This document shows positions 1-8,951 of a DNA stretch of 64,000 nt, piece by piece. The stretch spans positions 1-64,000 of the IMG/VR virus record IMGVR_UViG_3300024520_000049; one strand, written 5' to 3'. The notes beneath the pieces are model-generated. The model did not search any database. It saw only the letters and a program-made list of their open reading frames with translations, and was not told where the DNA came from. Numbering within the stretch: position 1 is the first letter of the stretch; every line of letters begins with the position of its first letter. This DNA comes from a virus. Position numbers and translations under genes: made by a program.

Positions 1-97
1 GAAGTGCCAAGCGCGCCGAAAGACACTGCCTGCTGAAAAGACGGTTAATAGCTAAATAGCCTGTAGCAAGGCTGTTACAGATTACGGAGAATATGTC

Positions 98-688
98 ATG
101 CCAGACATGGAAAAATTTGCGGAGGGTTTCGTAGCACACTGCGAGTCCCACGGGCTGGACCCGGAAAAAACTTTGATGAAGATGGCTCAAATGACCTCGG
201 ACGCTGATCAGAACTCCACATGGGAGGGGGTGAAAGAGTTCGGAAGAAACATCCCCATGTTCGGCGGGCTGATGGGCGGCGGTGAGGGGGCGATGAGTCG
301 TGACAGGAGTCAGCCTATTGGGCACCAGATCGGCCAAGGTATTGGCGGATTCCTGCGTGGGGCCGCCCAGCCCTTCCAGAATGCCGGCAACTTCTTCTCG
401 AACATAGCTGAAGGCACCGGCCTCGGTGGCGGGCAGCAGATGCGCGATTTGCAGTCCACACAGAACTCGCGACTGCAGGAGCTCTTGGAGCAATCTAAGC
501 AGCCGATGGGCGGTAGTGGCCCTGGCCCGCATCGTGGCGGTTATCAGTTTGATCGCACTCGCCCACACAGCCAAGGCTATTGGCAAGGGCCTCCGCCAAT
601 GCGAAACCCCTGGCTCTATAACCCTTCTCGCCCGTGGCTCAGTGGCGGCGGTACTCTCATGAATCCCTACAGCGGATTCCCAAGCTAA
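98..688 (+). CDS. Small Gly-rich protein with N-terminal KCAEHG-type motif
   Basis: This 196-residue protein has no family I recognise. Residues 7-22 (FAEGFVAHCESHGLDP) are a member of the short motif found in at least eight other proteins of this window. The remainder is rich in Gly, Pro, Gln and Asn, with a C-terminal Pro/Tyr/Trp-rich tail (residues about 150-196), and looks disordered. The start ATG follows the purine-rich stretch ACGGAGAA. It ends 15 nt before the portal gene, so the two are probably co-transcribed. By position and motif I infer a virion-associated, perhaps internal head, protein; no enzymatic residues are visible. Confidence 0.75.
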   Translation: MPDMEKFAEGFVAHCESHGLDPEKTLMKMAQMTSDADQNSTWEGVKEFGRNIPMFGGLMGGGEGAMSRDRSQPIGHQIGQGIGGFLRGAAQPFQNAGNFFSNIAEGTGLGGGQQMRDLQSTQNSRLQELLEQSKQPMGGSGPGPHRGGYQFDRTRPHSQGYWQGPPPMRNPWLYNPSRPWLSGGGTLMNPYSGFPS

Positions 689-703
689 GAAATGAGGACG
701 TAA

Positions 704-3700
704 ATGCCGTCAAGCACCTCCTTTTATACCCTGGGCACGCACTCGAATATCCCGTTTCGTGACCAGACAAACTTCGGCCTGAATGGGGCGTACAAGTTCC
801 CGAACCCGTTTTATGACGTGGCGTCGGAGTTTATCCCCACAGACATCAACAACATCTTTGAGTGGTGCACACCTGCAGGGACGCTTATCGAACTGGACGA
901 GTACGGGAACACCTGCCCAGTTGAAGACGTGCAGGTTGGCGATAAAGTGCTTACCCGCTCAGGAAAGCGCTGCCGTGTGGATAAAACCAGCCACCGCGCC
1001 GTGGATGAGCAGCTAATCAACATCCAAGCTGCGGGCTTGCGTACGTTTTCTTTACGCATTACAAAAGAACACCCAGTGTTGATATGGCGCCCGTTCAGCA
1101 CGTTGAAAGCATCGCGGCTCCACTTCGAGAAAGCTGCGGACGAGATGAAATATATTCCGGCAGGAGAAGTGCAGGAAGGGGATTGGATGTTTACACCAGA
1201 CCCAGCACCGCACATCTCGCGAGCAGCCTCGGATTTCCCCTACTCCCCGTTTATTTGTGGTCTGTACGTGTCCGAAGGCTGCCTCTTAAAGCGGTATCTG
1301 GCTGATGGAGACAAGCACGCTCGTGGCGTCCAATTCACTTTAGGCAGTCATGAGGGTGCGCTGATCAGCCGGTTGAAGAGCGAGTTGCAGGAGTACACAG
1401 GGATGACCCCAACAGTGGACGTAACGCCCGCACGCCCGGATGTGGCGCAAGTGCGCGTCTTCGACCCAGATCTAGCGAACTATCTATCAAGCAAGTTCGG
1501 CGAGTATTCAGGGCAGAAACGACTACCTGATCAATTATTTAAGTTGCCAGTGGAGAGTCAGCGAGAATTCTTCGCTGCCTGGGTTGACGGAGATGGCCAT
1601 TATGCGACTGGGTCGGATAGTCTGGAGGTGCGCCAAGCACCACTGTACTCGTGCTCATCTCAGCTTATCTACCAGGGGATGCGTCTTGCGATCTCGGCAG
1701 GCTTAAACCCCACAATGGGGCACAGGCGTAGAGCTGGGAATAGCGGGGGATTTAATACTCAGACAAGTAATGAGTACCGACTCACGTTCAACAAGGCGGA
1801 CATGCATCACCTTGTCAAGTATGCGACGAACGAGCTCGTGGCCGGAGAAGGTGGGGGATGTGGGAACGGGGTTATCTTCCACGAATTGGGTATCTTCCGC
1901 AAGGTATATAAGGCAGAGCACGAAGGGTTTTCTGGGCTGGTGTACAACATTCGGGTAGAAGACGAGCACAATTACATCGCGAATGGAGTCACCGTCCACA
2001 ACTGTGAATACATCTACACAATGATGGGTACTTGGCGTTCGGCCTCTCGCCGGGTTGTTCGCTATTTCCTCACAGACATAATTCTGAAGGGGGAATCCGA
2101 CGAGGAGCGTGAAGACTACCAGGACTTCCTGGACGACGATATGCACCTGCTCACGGAGCTGGCCCAGATTGGCGATGACTTCATGACTTATGGCAATGTG
2201 TTCGTCAGCCTGTACTTCCCCTTCGACCGCTTCCTGATTTGCCCGAAGTGCCACTTCCAGTACCACACAGATGCTATCCGCTACCGCTATAATGCGTCAG
2301 CGCTGCAGTTTGTGGCTACCTGCAAGAAGTGTAAGCATCACGGGGCCTTCCATCATGAAGATCGCCGCAGCCCGAACCGTAAGGGTGTGAAGATCATCCG
2401 TTGGAACCCCAAGCAGATCCGTATGCGCGTGCACCCGGTGTCCGGCCGCACGGTCTACTACTGGGAGATCCCGATCGAGTTCTCAAAGAAGATCCGTGAG
2501 GGTAAGCACTTCTACATTAAAGACACGCCATGGAAGATCCTTGAGTGCTTTAAGAGTGGTAATCAATCCTCGATGCCGCTCTTCGAGTTCAGCGAGGACG
2601 CCATCTACCACTTCAAGGAGACGACACTGGCCGGCCTGCCGATTGTGGGCTGGGGCATACCGCCGATTCTCCCCAACTTTAAGTTGGCGTACTACATACA
2701 GGTGCTGCGACGCTTCGACGAGGCGATCGCGCATGACTACATTGTCCCGTTCCGCATCCTCTACCCGGACTTCGGCCCGAGCCAGCACCAAGACCCTTTG
2801 GCGCATTTCAGCAACAGCCAGTTCGTGTCGCAAATGCAGTCCTTTGTACAAGCACACCGGCTGGATCCGTCTCTGGTACAGATTGCACCTTTCAAGGTTG
2901 GTTACGAGATGGTGGGCGGTGAAGGCAATCAGCTGACACCGAAGGATCAGATCGCCCAGGCTTTGGACGAACTGCTCAACAGCCTTGGCTACCCCGCTGA
3001 ACTCTACAAAGGTTCGTTGAGTATCCAGGCCTTCCCAGTGGCGCTTCGCCTGTTTGAGAAGACCTGGGGCTCAATGACTGACGGGTACAACGATCTTATC
3101 CGCTGGATGCTCACCAAGATCAGCCGCCACTTTATGTGGGGCGATATCACTGGTAAGCTACGCAGCGTAACACTGGCCGACGATTTGGAACGCAAGGCGT
3201 TGAGCCTGCAGGGCGCTGCGGGGATGGACATCTCCAAAGGCACAGCCTACCAGCCATTCGGCATCGATTATATGGAAGAGCAGCGTCGCGTTGTAGAAGA
3301 GCAGCAGGCGATTCAGGAGCTGCAGCAGGAAGCCATGGCCGAGTCCCAAGCCCAGCAAGGTCTGGAAGGCGGGGCATCAGGCGGCGGAGCGCCTGGCGGC
3401 GTCGGCGCTACGCCGGGTGATGTCAATGAGCAGGCCAAGCAACTCGCGCAACAACTGCTGTTCAACACGCCGGAGACACTGCGTCGCGGTGAGCTGATCA
3501 AGATCAAGCACAGTAACCCCACACTCCACGCGCTGGTTCTCCAGGAAATGGACACAATGCGCCAGGAGATGAGCCGTCAAGGTGGGGCCATGATGATGGA
3601 CCAGATGAAAGGGCAAGGTGCGCCCGCCGGCGGGATGGAGGCACAAGCATCTGCAGAGGAGTCTCCGAGTCCGTTGATGGTAGGTTGGCTCATCGCTGAC

Positions 3701-3823
3701 CAGGTCCTGGGCTACGATCATGGAGATATGAAGAAACTAGCCGCGTCTGCGCAGAATGGCGGGGGCAAAGCAGCGGAACATGCGTTCCGCTTCGTGTATA
3801 GTAAGAAAAAGGGCTGGTCCTGA
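704..3823 (+). CDS. Portal protein precursor with intein
   Basis: Likely the portal (head-tail connector ring through which DNA is packaged and ejected). The 1039-residue precursor contains an intein at residues 55-433; the spliced protein would be 660 residues. The host part begins with a short N-terminal segment, then a helical stretch (GTWRSASRRVVRYF) typical of large phage portals. A four-cysteine zinc-binding-like insert follows (CPKC at 513-516, CKKC at 540-543). A long alpha/beta core comes next, and a Gln/Gly/Met-rich C-terminal tail (about 880-1000) that may be disordered. The call rests on length, on composition, on position at the head of the virion cluster and on resemblance to other phage portals; a search would settle it. 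The ATG is preceded by GAGGACG. Confidence 0.75.
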   Translation: MPSSTSFYTLGTHSNIPFRDQTNFGLNGAYKFPNPFYDVASEFIPTDINNIFEWCTPAGTLIELDEYGNTCPVEDVQVGDKVLTRSGKRCRVDKTSHRAVDEQLINIQAAGLRTFSLRITKEHPVLIWRPFSTLKASRLHFEKAADEMKYIPAGEVQEGDWMFTPDPAPHISRAASDFPYSPFICGLYVSEGCLLKRYLADGDKHARGVQFTLGSHEGALISRLKSELQEYTGMTPTVDVTPARPDVAQVRVFDPDLANYLSSKFGEYSGQKRLPDQLFKLPVESQREFFAAWVDGDGHYATGSDSLEVRQAPLYSCSSQLIYQGMRLAISAGLNPTMGHRRRAGNSGGFNTQTSNEYRLTFNKADMHHLVKYATNELVAGEGGGCGNGVIFHELGIFRKVYKAEHEGFSGLVYNIRVEDEHNYIANGVTVHNCEYIYTMMGTWRSASRRVVRYFLTDIILKGESDEEREDYQDFLDDDMHLLTELAQIGDDFMTYGNVFVSLYFPFDRFLICPKCHFQYHTDAIRYRYNASALQFVATCKKCKHHGAFHHEDRRSPNRKGVKIIRWNPKQIRMRVHPVSGRTVYYWEIPIEFSKKIREGKHFYIKDTPWKILECFKSGNQSSMPLFEFSEDAIYHFKETTLAGLPIVGWGIPPILPNFKLAYYIQVLRRFDEAIAHDYIVPFRILYPDFGPSQHQDPLAHFSNSQFVSQMQSFVQAHRLDPSLVQIAPFKVGYEMVGGEGNQLTPKDQIAQALDELLNSLGYPAELYKGSLSIQAFPVALRLFEKTWGSMTDGYNDLIRWMLTKISRHFMWGDITGKLRSVTLADDLERKALSLQGAAGMDISKGTAYQPFGIDYMEEQRRVVEEQQAIQELQQEAMAESQAQQGLEGGASGGGAPGGVGATPGDVNEQAKQLAQQLLFNTPETLRRGELIKIKHSNPTLHALVLQEMDTMRQEMSRQGGAMMMDQMKGQGAPAGGMEAQASAEESPSPLMVGWLIADQVLGYDHGDMKKLAASAQNGGGKAAEHAFRFVYSKKKGWS
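866..2002 (+). mobile_element. Intein with LAGLIDADG endonuclease in the portal gene
   Basis: In-frame protein-splicing element of 379 residues. It starts at Cys55 (CTPAGTLIELDEYG, splicing block A) and ends with VHN at residue 433, followed by Cys434 as the +1 residue. The block B-like segment is TKEHPV, and block F is YNIRVEDEHNYIANG. Two LAGLIDADG-type motifs are visible, at about 183-192 (FICGLYVSEG) and 289-298 (FFAAWVDGDG), so a homing endonuclease domain is present with acidic residues intact. All canonical splicing residues (Cys1, His-Asn, Cys+1) are present, so it should be active. Excision joins IFEW to CEYIYTMM. Confidence 0.93.
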
Positions 3824-3863
3824 GTGAGGGACCACGCTATATTACGCAAACTGGAGAAGAGCA

Positions 3864-4403
3864 ATGAATAAAGAACTGGAAGAAATTTACAAGCAAGGCG
3901 CTGCCGACCGCTGCGCCGAACTTCAGGTGAACCCGGAAGCCAACGCCGTTCTGGCTGCTATTCAGCAGAACCCTGGTGCGTTGCACACCATGGGCGATTT
4001 CGCCGGCGGGACCGCGTTGTTCCCCAAGCAAGCTTCCGCAGCTGAACCTACCGAGCAGCCTATGCAGAACGCTTACGCAGAAGGACTCGTGGACAAGCTC
4101 GCTGAGCACGGCGTTGGTCCTGAGATGCTAAAGCAGGCCGGTATTATGGACCTTATAGTGAAGTTGCTGGGTAGACCTTCGTTTACGGCACAATCTGCAG
4201 CACAGCAGGCTAGCCAGTTTGGTCAGTCCATGCGACCTCTTAGCGAGCACAATTTAATCGGGGAGATAGTCAAACGTTTGGGAGACGCGAAAGGCAGTTT
4301 CGCAAATACTATACGCCTTGAGCGCAACTCTGATATGGGCCGAGGCCTTCTCGCGGGCACCGCTGCCGGATATGGCGCGAATGAGCTTACAAACCAAGAC
4401 TAA
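3864..4403 (+). CDS. Small protein with two KCAEHG-type motifs
   Basis: 179 residues, no recognised family. It holds two copies of the recurrent motif: a degenerate one at residues 9-24 (YKQGAADRCAELQVNP) and a clearer one at 71-86 (YAEGLVDKLAEHGVGP). The C-terminus (about 158-175) is a glycine-zipper-like stretch, GRGLLAGTAAGYGANEL. It resembles the C-terminal ends of the proteins encoded at 22492 and 29504. A good ribosome site (CTGGAGAAGAG) precedes the ATG. The duplication within one chain suggests the motif is a self-contained small helical unit. Probable virion component by context; function unknown. Confidence 0.72.
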   Translation: MNKELEEIYKQGAADRCAELQVNPEANAVLAAIQQNPGALHTMGDFAGGTALFPKQASAAEPTEQPMQNAYAEGLVDKLAEHGVGPEMLKQAGIMDLIVKLLGRPSFTAQSAAQQASQFGQSMRPLSEHNLIGEIVKRLGDAKGSFANTIRLERNSDMGRGLLAGTAAGYGANELTNQD

Positions 4404-4431
4404 AGCAGTGCGATATTCAGAGGTATAGCTT

Positions 4432-4713
4432 GTGAACGATCCATACACACAAGGTTTCATAGATAAGTGCGCGGAGCACGGGCTAGATCCTGTGAAGTTG
4501 GCGAACTCGACTACCTCTATGTATGGCTCGTTCAGCCCTTTGAAACAGGGTAAACAATGGGGCCGGCTATATGGTGGTAACGCCCAGCCGCAGAAGCAAC
4601 CACCCGCACAGGCCCCGAAACCCCTATTCGACCAAAGCGCGGTTCAGTCTGCCCCATATCAGCCACCTCCGCCCGCGCGGCAAGTGAGGGAGACGTATGC
4701 CCCAGAACAATAA
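4432..4713 (+). CDS. Short KCAEHG-motif protein with Pro-rich tail
   Basis: 93 residues starting at GTG. The chain opens directly with the clearest form of the motif (YTQGFIDKCAEHGLDP, residues 5-20). After about residue 30 it is Pro/Gln/Ala-rich and probably disordered. It overlaps the start of the next gene by 17 nt, which suggests translational coupling. The upstream spacing contains GAGGTATAGCTT, a usable ribosome site. It looks like a motif-plus-linker protein without a catalytic domain. Function unknown; an internal virion protein is my inference. Confidence 0.68.
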   Translation: MNDPYTQGFIDKCAEHGLDPVKLANSTTSMYGSFSPLKQGKQWGRLYGGNAQPQKQPPAQAPKPLFDQSAVQSAPYQPPPPARQVRETYAPEQ

Positions 4714-5866
4714 TAAAGTATTGCGCAAGGCCCTCGTGGGCGGCGGGCTGGGCTTTGGCGCAGGTGCCGTCTCAGACTTGCTGGCGCGTATGGGCGTAAT
4801 GCCTGCACCGTTTGGGTATAACCCTCAAAGCGCAGGCGGGCAGTGGGCGCTGGATCGTCCTGTGGCGGCCCCGCTTCTGCGCGGGCTGGCCTACGCGGCA
4901 CCTATGGCAATCCTTGCGGCACTTGCTGAGAAGTACAAACAAAGTCAGCAGAGCCCCGACGAGGCGCCCTTGTTTCCTGACGAGATGCTGAACAAGCATT
5001 CGGTGGACCATAACTCGCTGGACCGTGTAGAGGAACTCGTAAAGTCTGCGTCGATGGGCGCGGATGATCGTGAAGAGCTCCTCGCACAGGTGACTGGCAG
5101 TTACATCAAGGAGAACGCGGACCAGCTGATTAAAGAGTGCAATCACCGGCTGGATGAGTGGGCTGCTGGGTTTGTTAAAGAGTGTCAAGCAGCGGGGAAG
5201 GATTCAGAGGAGCTGCTCAAAGAAGCCGCATTCCCTTTGCTGGCTCTCCCCTTCCTGGCTATGGGCGCGTATGGCGCGGGCAAGCACGGAATTGGCGCAG
5301 CAAGATCATTTTCACAAGGTAGGGGCACAGAGGGGCTTAAACACCTCGGACATGCGGGACTAAATGCCCTTTATGGTATCCCTATGCTCGGCCCCGCAGC
5401 ACGCGGGCTTGGCGGCCTGGCGCGCATTGCGTCTCTGGCCGGCCGCACCGGTAAGGTTCTTCAAGCACCCCGCGCTGCCGCCGGCGCTGGACGCTTTGCC
5501 CGTGTATCGAACTGGATGCGGAACAAAGAGCTCTCCGCCGCCCAGGGCCTGGGGAGAGCTTTCCCAGGCGCGGCATCTCGAGCAAACACCGCGCTCACAG
5601 GCCTGCAGGCGAGTTCTCCGTACCAGAGAGTTGCTGGGTCTACGTTGGGGAAATTGTTCAACACCAAAGCGATGGGAGGCCCTGGGTTTTTCAGCGCCCC
5701 TAACGCGGCGTACATGTATACGACGATGACCGCCCCAGGGCTCATCGGGCAGCCAGGTCAAGCACCACCAGCAGCGCGCCCTGTCCAGACAGCTCGTCGA
5801 CCACGTGCGCCATACTATAGACAGTTCCGCCCACAGTCGCACCCTTATGGCTCATTCGCGGGGTGA
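4697..5866 (+). CDS. Ala/Gly-rich protein with hydrophobic glycine-zipper segments and a motif copy
   Basis: 389 residues. The N-terminus has a glycine-rich hydrophobic segment (about 11-30, KALVGGGLGFGAGAVSDLLA). A charged helical middle part follows (about 75-160). A diverged motif copy lies at 155-170 (WAAGFVKECQAAGKDS) and a second hydrophobic stretch at about 178-200 (FPLLALPFLAMGAYGAG). The C-terminal third is basic and Ala/Gly-rich with a Pro/Arg tail. Such amphipathic, small-residue-rich chains are seen in phage proteins that enter or cross membranes, but no family is recognised. The start overlaps the previous gene, and GTGAGGGAG gives the ribosome site. Confidence 0.7.
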   Translation: MPQNNNKVLRKALVGGGLGFGAGAVSDLLARMGVMPAPFGYNPQSAGGQWALDRPVAAPLLRGLAYAAPMAILAALAEKYKQSQQSPDEAPLFPDEMLNKHSVDHNSLDRVEELVKSASMGADDREELLAQVTGSYIKENADQLIKECNHRLDEWAAGFVKECQAAGKDSEELLKEAAFPLLALPFLAMGAYGAGKHGIGAARSFSQGRGTEGLKHLGHAGLNALYGIPMLGPAARGLGGLARIASLAGRTGKVLQAPRAAAGAGRFARVSNWMRNKELSAAQGLGRAFPGAASRANTALTGLQASSPYQRVAGSTLGKLFNTKAMGGPGFFSAPNAAYMYTTMTAPGLIGQPGQAPPAARPVQTARRPRAPYYRQFRPQSHPYGSFAG

Positions 5867-5867
5867 G

Positions 5868-6245
5868 ATGGATAAGAGGTCACAATTTAGTTCCTTCACT
5901 CCAGGCGTGCTCTCGGCCTCAGGCCCCACGCTGGGATCGCTGGAGCACAAGATCATGGTCGATTCACGACTGGAGGCCTGGGAGAAGGAGTTTATCGTCC
6001 AGCGCGTGAAGCAGGAAGTGGGGTATTCGACGCCCTCCTCAACACCCCTTGCGCAGCTACTCCCGAAGCTGGGTGGTGGTGCTCTCGGCTTTGTCGTTGC
6101 GAAATATTTTCAAATGAGTATACCAGGCCAGGTCATTTCAACTTTGGCAGGTTATGGTATAGGTAAAGTGATTGGGGACTTCTATAAGTCCACCAGCAAT
6201 TTTTTACAGGGCAACAACCAACACAGGATACGATCGCTGCTATGA
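5868..6245 (+). CDS. Small protein with glycine-zipper hydrophobic region
   Basis: 125 residues from the ATG at 5868, which lies just after the preceding stop codon; an in-frame ATG at 5847 is a possible longer start. The N-terminal half is charged and helical (EHKIMVDSRLEAWEKEF). Residues about 65-105 are hydrophobic with regular glycines (LGGGALGFVVAKYF, STLAGYGIGKVIGDF), a possible membrane-active hairpin. Its end overlaps the next start as ATGA, implying translational coupling. No recognised family. I infer a virion or ejection-related role from its similarity in style to its neighbours. Confidence 0.66.
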   Translation: MDKRSQFSSFTPGVLSASGPTLGSLEHKIMVDSRLEAWEKEFIVQRVKQEVGYSTPSSTPLAQLLPKLGGGALGFVVAKYFQMSIPGQVISTLAGYGIGKVIGDFYKSTSNFLQGNNQHRIRSLL

Positions 6246-6742
6246 ATACGGTAAAGCGCATGGAGTATGTGAAGAGACGCGTCCGTGAGAAGTTGGCCGC
6301 CGCAACGGGTGCCTCGGAAGGCCTGGAGATCGACTACGAGGCCCTGATCCGCAATATAAAGGCGCGGCGTGATCCTGACGGAATCGAGGATGATGCTGTT
6401 CCTGAGAAGAAAGCCACGTTCATCAACATGCTGACCAAAGAAGAGCGCGCACAGTGCATCCAGGCAGGCATGGCATTGAAGATGGCCGAGTGGGGCGCCG
6501 TGCCCCCGTCTTTGGATAAAGAGGCAACCAACCCGCTGACCAGCGCTTTTGATCTAGGCACTAAAGGTATCGTGCTGGGCTCCGTAATCACTGGGATCCC
6601 TTTAGGAATTATGGCGCACATGGTGCATCGTAAGACTCAGGAAGTTCGCCAGAAGGAAAAAGAGCTGCAATCTAAAATCAACTATTATACACAAGCCACG
6701 GGTAACATTGAGTCCGGCCTGGCTGGCGCCGGTGCGTACTAA
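6242..6742 (+). CDS. Unknown protein with a degenerate motif and one hydrophobic segment
   Basis: 166 residues; the start ATGA overlaps the previous stop. The N-terminal half is charged and helical. Around residues 78-95 the chain QAGMALKMAEWGAVP looks like a degenerate copy of the recurring motif. Residues about 104-126 (GTKGIVLGSVITGIPLGIMA) are hydrophobic enough for one membrane pass, followed by a strongly charged coiled-coil-like helix (KTQEVRQKEKELQSKI). No known family. The layout (soluble helix, glycine-rich hydrophobic stretch, charged helix) recurs in the neighbours. Confidence 0.68.
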   Translation: MNTVKRMEYVKRRVREKLAAATGASEGLEIDYEALIRNIKARRDPDGIEDDAVPEKKATFINMLTKEERAQCIQAGMALKMAEWGAVPPSLDKEATNPLTSAFDLGTKGIVLGSVITGIPLGIMAHMVHRKTQEVRQKEKELQSKINYYTQATGNIESGLAGAGAY

Positions 6743-6750
6743 GGAGCATT

Positions 6751-7251
6751 ATGCCAAGTTCTGATGAAATGTTTGGTACCATGGGAGGAGCGGGACTGCC
6801 TGGTACCTTAGGCGAGATGCTTGGACCCGCGCCTTCACGTCCCACGATGCCCCCACGCCCGCCTACTGACACATTTATGCGCCCACCCGCAGGCCCGATG
6901 CCCGGTGTCGCCGCGCGCGGCGTCCCTGGTGAGCCCACGCCAGAAGATATGGAGAAGGCCGCTAACGACGTGCGGTTCAGCAAGACAGTCAGGATAAAGG
7001 ACATTCATGTACGCACCTACGACCTCAATAAACCTGAGGATGTAAAGGAGTACCGTAAGACCTATTTAGAGATTTATGCCGGTATCGCGAGAGCAAAGTT
7101 TATGGTTGTGACCAACGAAAAAATCCACATCCCTTGCCTGAAGAACCCTCGATGGGTGGTGCATATGGAGTGGGTAGAGTACGACCTGGAAGTAACAGAT
7201 CATACGATGAAGCGGAAGCCAGAGCCGCAAATGGAGAACAACAATGCCTAA
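6751..7251 (+). CDS. Unknown protein with Pro/Gly-rich N-terminus
   Basis: 166 residues. The first 65 are Pro/Gly/Met-rich and probably disordered. Residues about 75-160 form a compact, mixed-charge domain (FSKTVRIKDIHVRTYDLNKP... and KNPRWVVHMEWVEYDLEV) that looks folded and beta-rich. No match is recognised. The ribosome site is AAGGAGC. The end overlaps the next start by 8 nt. It lies in the run of likely virion genes between the portal and the RNA polymerase. Confidence 0.68.
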   Translation: MPSSDEMFGTMGGAGLPGTLGEMLGPAPSRPTMPPRPPTDTFMRPPAGPMPGVAARGVPGEPTPEDMEKAANDVRFSKTVRIKDIHVRTYDLNKPEDVKEYRKTYLEIYAGIARAKFMVVTNEKIHIPCLKNPRWVVHMEWVEYDLEVTDHTMKRKPEPQMENNNA

Positions 7252-8950
7252 TAACGACGTACAAACCCCGTTCAACGTACGCCCTGAAACAGTTGGGCGA
7301 TACGCACTTGGAGGCCTCGCCGGCGGGGCTGGTGTAGCCGCCGCATTGAATTTAGTCCACATGCTGAAGCGCCTCAGCGCTGATCGTAAGCAGAAGGACC
7401 CTACAGAGACAGATGAGGGTACGATTGTGCTCACTCTGCCGAAACGCGCAGACTCTCCTGAGGAGTCTGGGGTGAATGACCCCGGTGTGTACCCAGGTGA
7501 AGATTACTCACGGATAGAAGGGGATAAGCCCGAGCCCGGTGATGAAGAGGAAGGCGTGCAGTTTGACGATAACTACCCAGTGAAGTCAGGAGCTAAAACC
7601 AAGGAAGTGGAGCTTTCGTCAGGAACAGAAGGCGTGGCGGCACTCGACAGGCAGATAGGTGTTACACACCCGATAGTGTCCATGGAACCTATTAAATCAG
7701 CTCACGACGCATTGATGGCGATGAAGAGAGCAGCAGCCCCAGTTCTGGAAGAGGAAGGCGTGAAGCACGAGGATCTACCCACAGACGGTCAGCTCGAGGA
7801 GTCGCCGTCGCCAGAAGAGCGTGGAGTGGTGGAAAACAAGATGGCCCCAACAGGGCGGTCAGTGAGCTTGGAGCAGATTCGACGGCAGCTGATGCGGAAT
7901 ACCAAAGGACAGTTGCGACACCCAGACGGTAAGTATGGGATGAAGACGCAGACCAAGAAGGGTAACTGGCAAACGCTCACAGCGTCCATGTTGGCGGGCG
8001 GGGCTGGGGGCGCCCTCGGCTATCGGCTGGTAGATAAGATTTACGAGATCAAGCGCGTCAAAGATAAAGAGCACCAGCTCCGTACTGCGAAGAAGGAGTA
8101 CCTCGATCAGCTGCAGGGCTCAGGAGCAATCAAGGACGCTGCAGAGGGGCATCGTACGTTCAATACGCTTGACTACCCCCTTGGGCTCGGCATGCTGGCA
8201 CTACTTCTTGGCGGCGGAGCTACTGCATACCTCACCAAGAAGGTGCTCGATCAGCAGTTTAACGGCGATGCTGCCGGGGCGCCGAAACCCCCCCAGCTAC
8301 GCAAGATCGTATTCCGCGCTGGTGGGGAGGCGCAAAAGGCGGCATCAGCCGAAGATAGCGAACTCGCCCATGATTTATTCAAAGCGGCTTTACCGATTTA
8401 CCTGGATATCTGTTCTGGGGAGCCCGGTGTGCTCGGTGATGAGAAAGTAGCAGCCTGTCTGGACAAGTGCGATCTCGAGCCTCAGGACTTGTACAAGATG
8501 GCCGCCAGTGACTACAATCGACTCCTTGCAACACTGGAGGGCAATCCTGAGTTGCGACGCACTATGCAGCGTGCTGCGATGGAGCGTCATCCTCTGCTTC
8601 GCTATTTCCAGTGGGCGGTCGGCCTTCCAGGGCTGAGCCACATCGCGGATCGTAAACTTTACGAGAACGTGGCGCATTCATTAGGGCCGGTGCCGACGAT
8701 CAAACAGTCTTTCGGTCCGGACATCGGACAAATCATGAGCAGCTTCTACGGAAGCGAGCTTGCAGAGCGAGCTGGCGGCAAGAAGGAAGAGGTTGAGGAG
8801 GAGGAGAAGGAAGACCCCGACCGCGCGGGTAAGCTCCTCTCACAGCTACAGATCGTGGGCGAAGGCCCGGACGCTACACAATTTATTGATAACAACCAAG
8901 ATGTAATCAAAAAGCTGCTGGCCCAGCTGGCGAACACCGGGCGGATTTAA
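7244..8950 (+). CDS. 568-residue acidic protein with three glycine-rich hydrophobic segments
   Basis: No recognised family. Hydrophobic glycine-zipper stretches lie at about 20-42 (YALGGLAGGAGVAAALNLVH), 246-262 (MLAGGAGGALGYRLV) and 310-330 (LGLGMLALLLGGGATAYL). An acidic, low-complexity region lies between the first two. A charged helix follows the second (KDKEHQLRTAKKEYL). The C-terminal 200 residues are helical, with a KAASAEDSELAHDLFKAAL stretch and an acidic EEVEEEEKED run. A segment near 403-420 (CLDKCDLEPQDLYKMAAS) faintly recalls the shared motif. The three hydrophobic segments could be membrane-inserting; internal virion protein is an inference. Confidence 0.72.
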   Translation: MPNNDVQTPFNVRPETVGRYALGGLAGGAGVAAALNLVHMLKRLSADRKQKDPTETDEGTIVLTLPKRADSPEESGVNDPGVYPGEDYSRIEGDKPEPGDEEEGVQFDDNYPVKSGAKTKEVELSSGTEGVAALDRQIGVTHPIVSMEPIKSAHDALMAMKRAAAPVLEEEGVKHEDLPTDGQLEESPSPEERGVVENKMAPTGRSVSLEQIRRQLMRNTKGQLRHPDGKYGMKTQTKKGNWQTLTASMLAGGAGGALGYRLVDKIYEIKRVKDKEHQLRTAKKEYLDQLQGSGAIKDAAEGHRTFNTLDYPLGLGMLALLLGGGATAYLTKKVLDQQFNGDAAGAPKPPQLRKIVFRAGGEAQKAASAEDSELAHDLFKAALPIYLDICSGEPGVLGDEKVAACLDKCDLEPQDLYKMAASDYNRLLATLEGNPELRRTMQRAAMERHPLLRYFQWAVGLPGLSHIADRKLYENVAHSLGPVPTIKQSFGPDIGQIMSSFYGSELAERAGGKKEEVEEEEKEDPDRAGKLLSQLQIVGEGPDATQFIDNNQDVIKKLLAQLANTGRI

Positions 8951-8951
8951 T

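Noticed and set aside
1-97. Possible end of an upstream gene
   Set aside because: All three frames are short and end in stops by about position 60; no frame is clearly coding, so the upstream product cannot be named.
3815-3834. Hairpin TGGTCC/GGACCA around the portal stop codon
   Set aside because: 6-bp stem with 8-nt loop and no T run after it, so not a convincing terminator.
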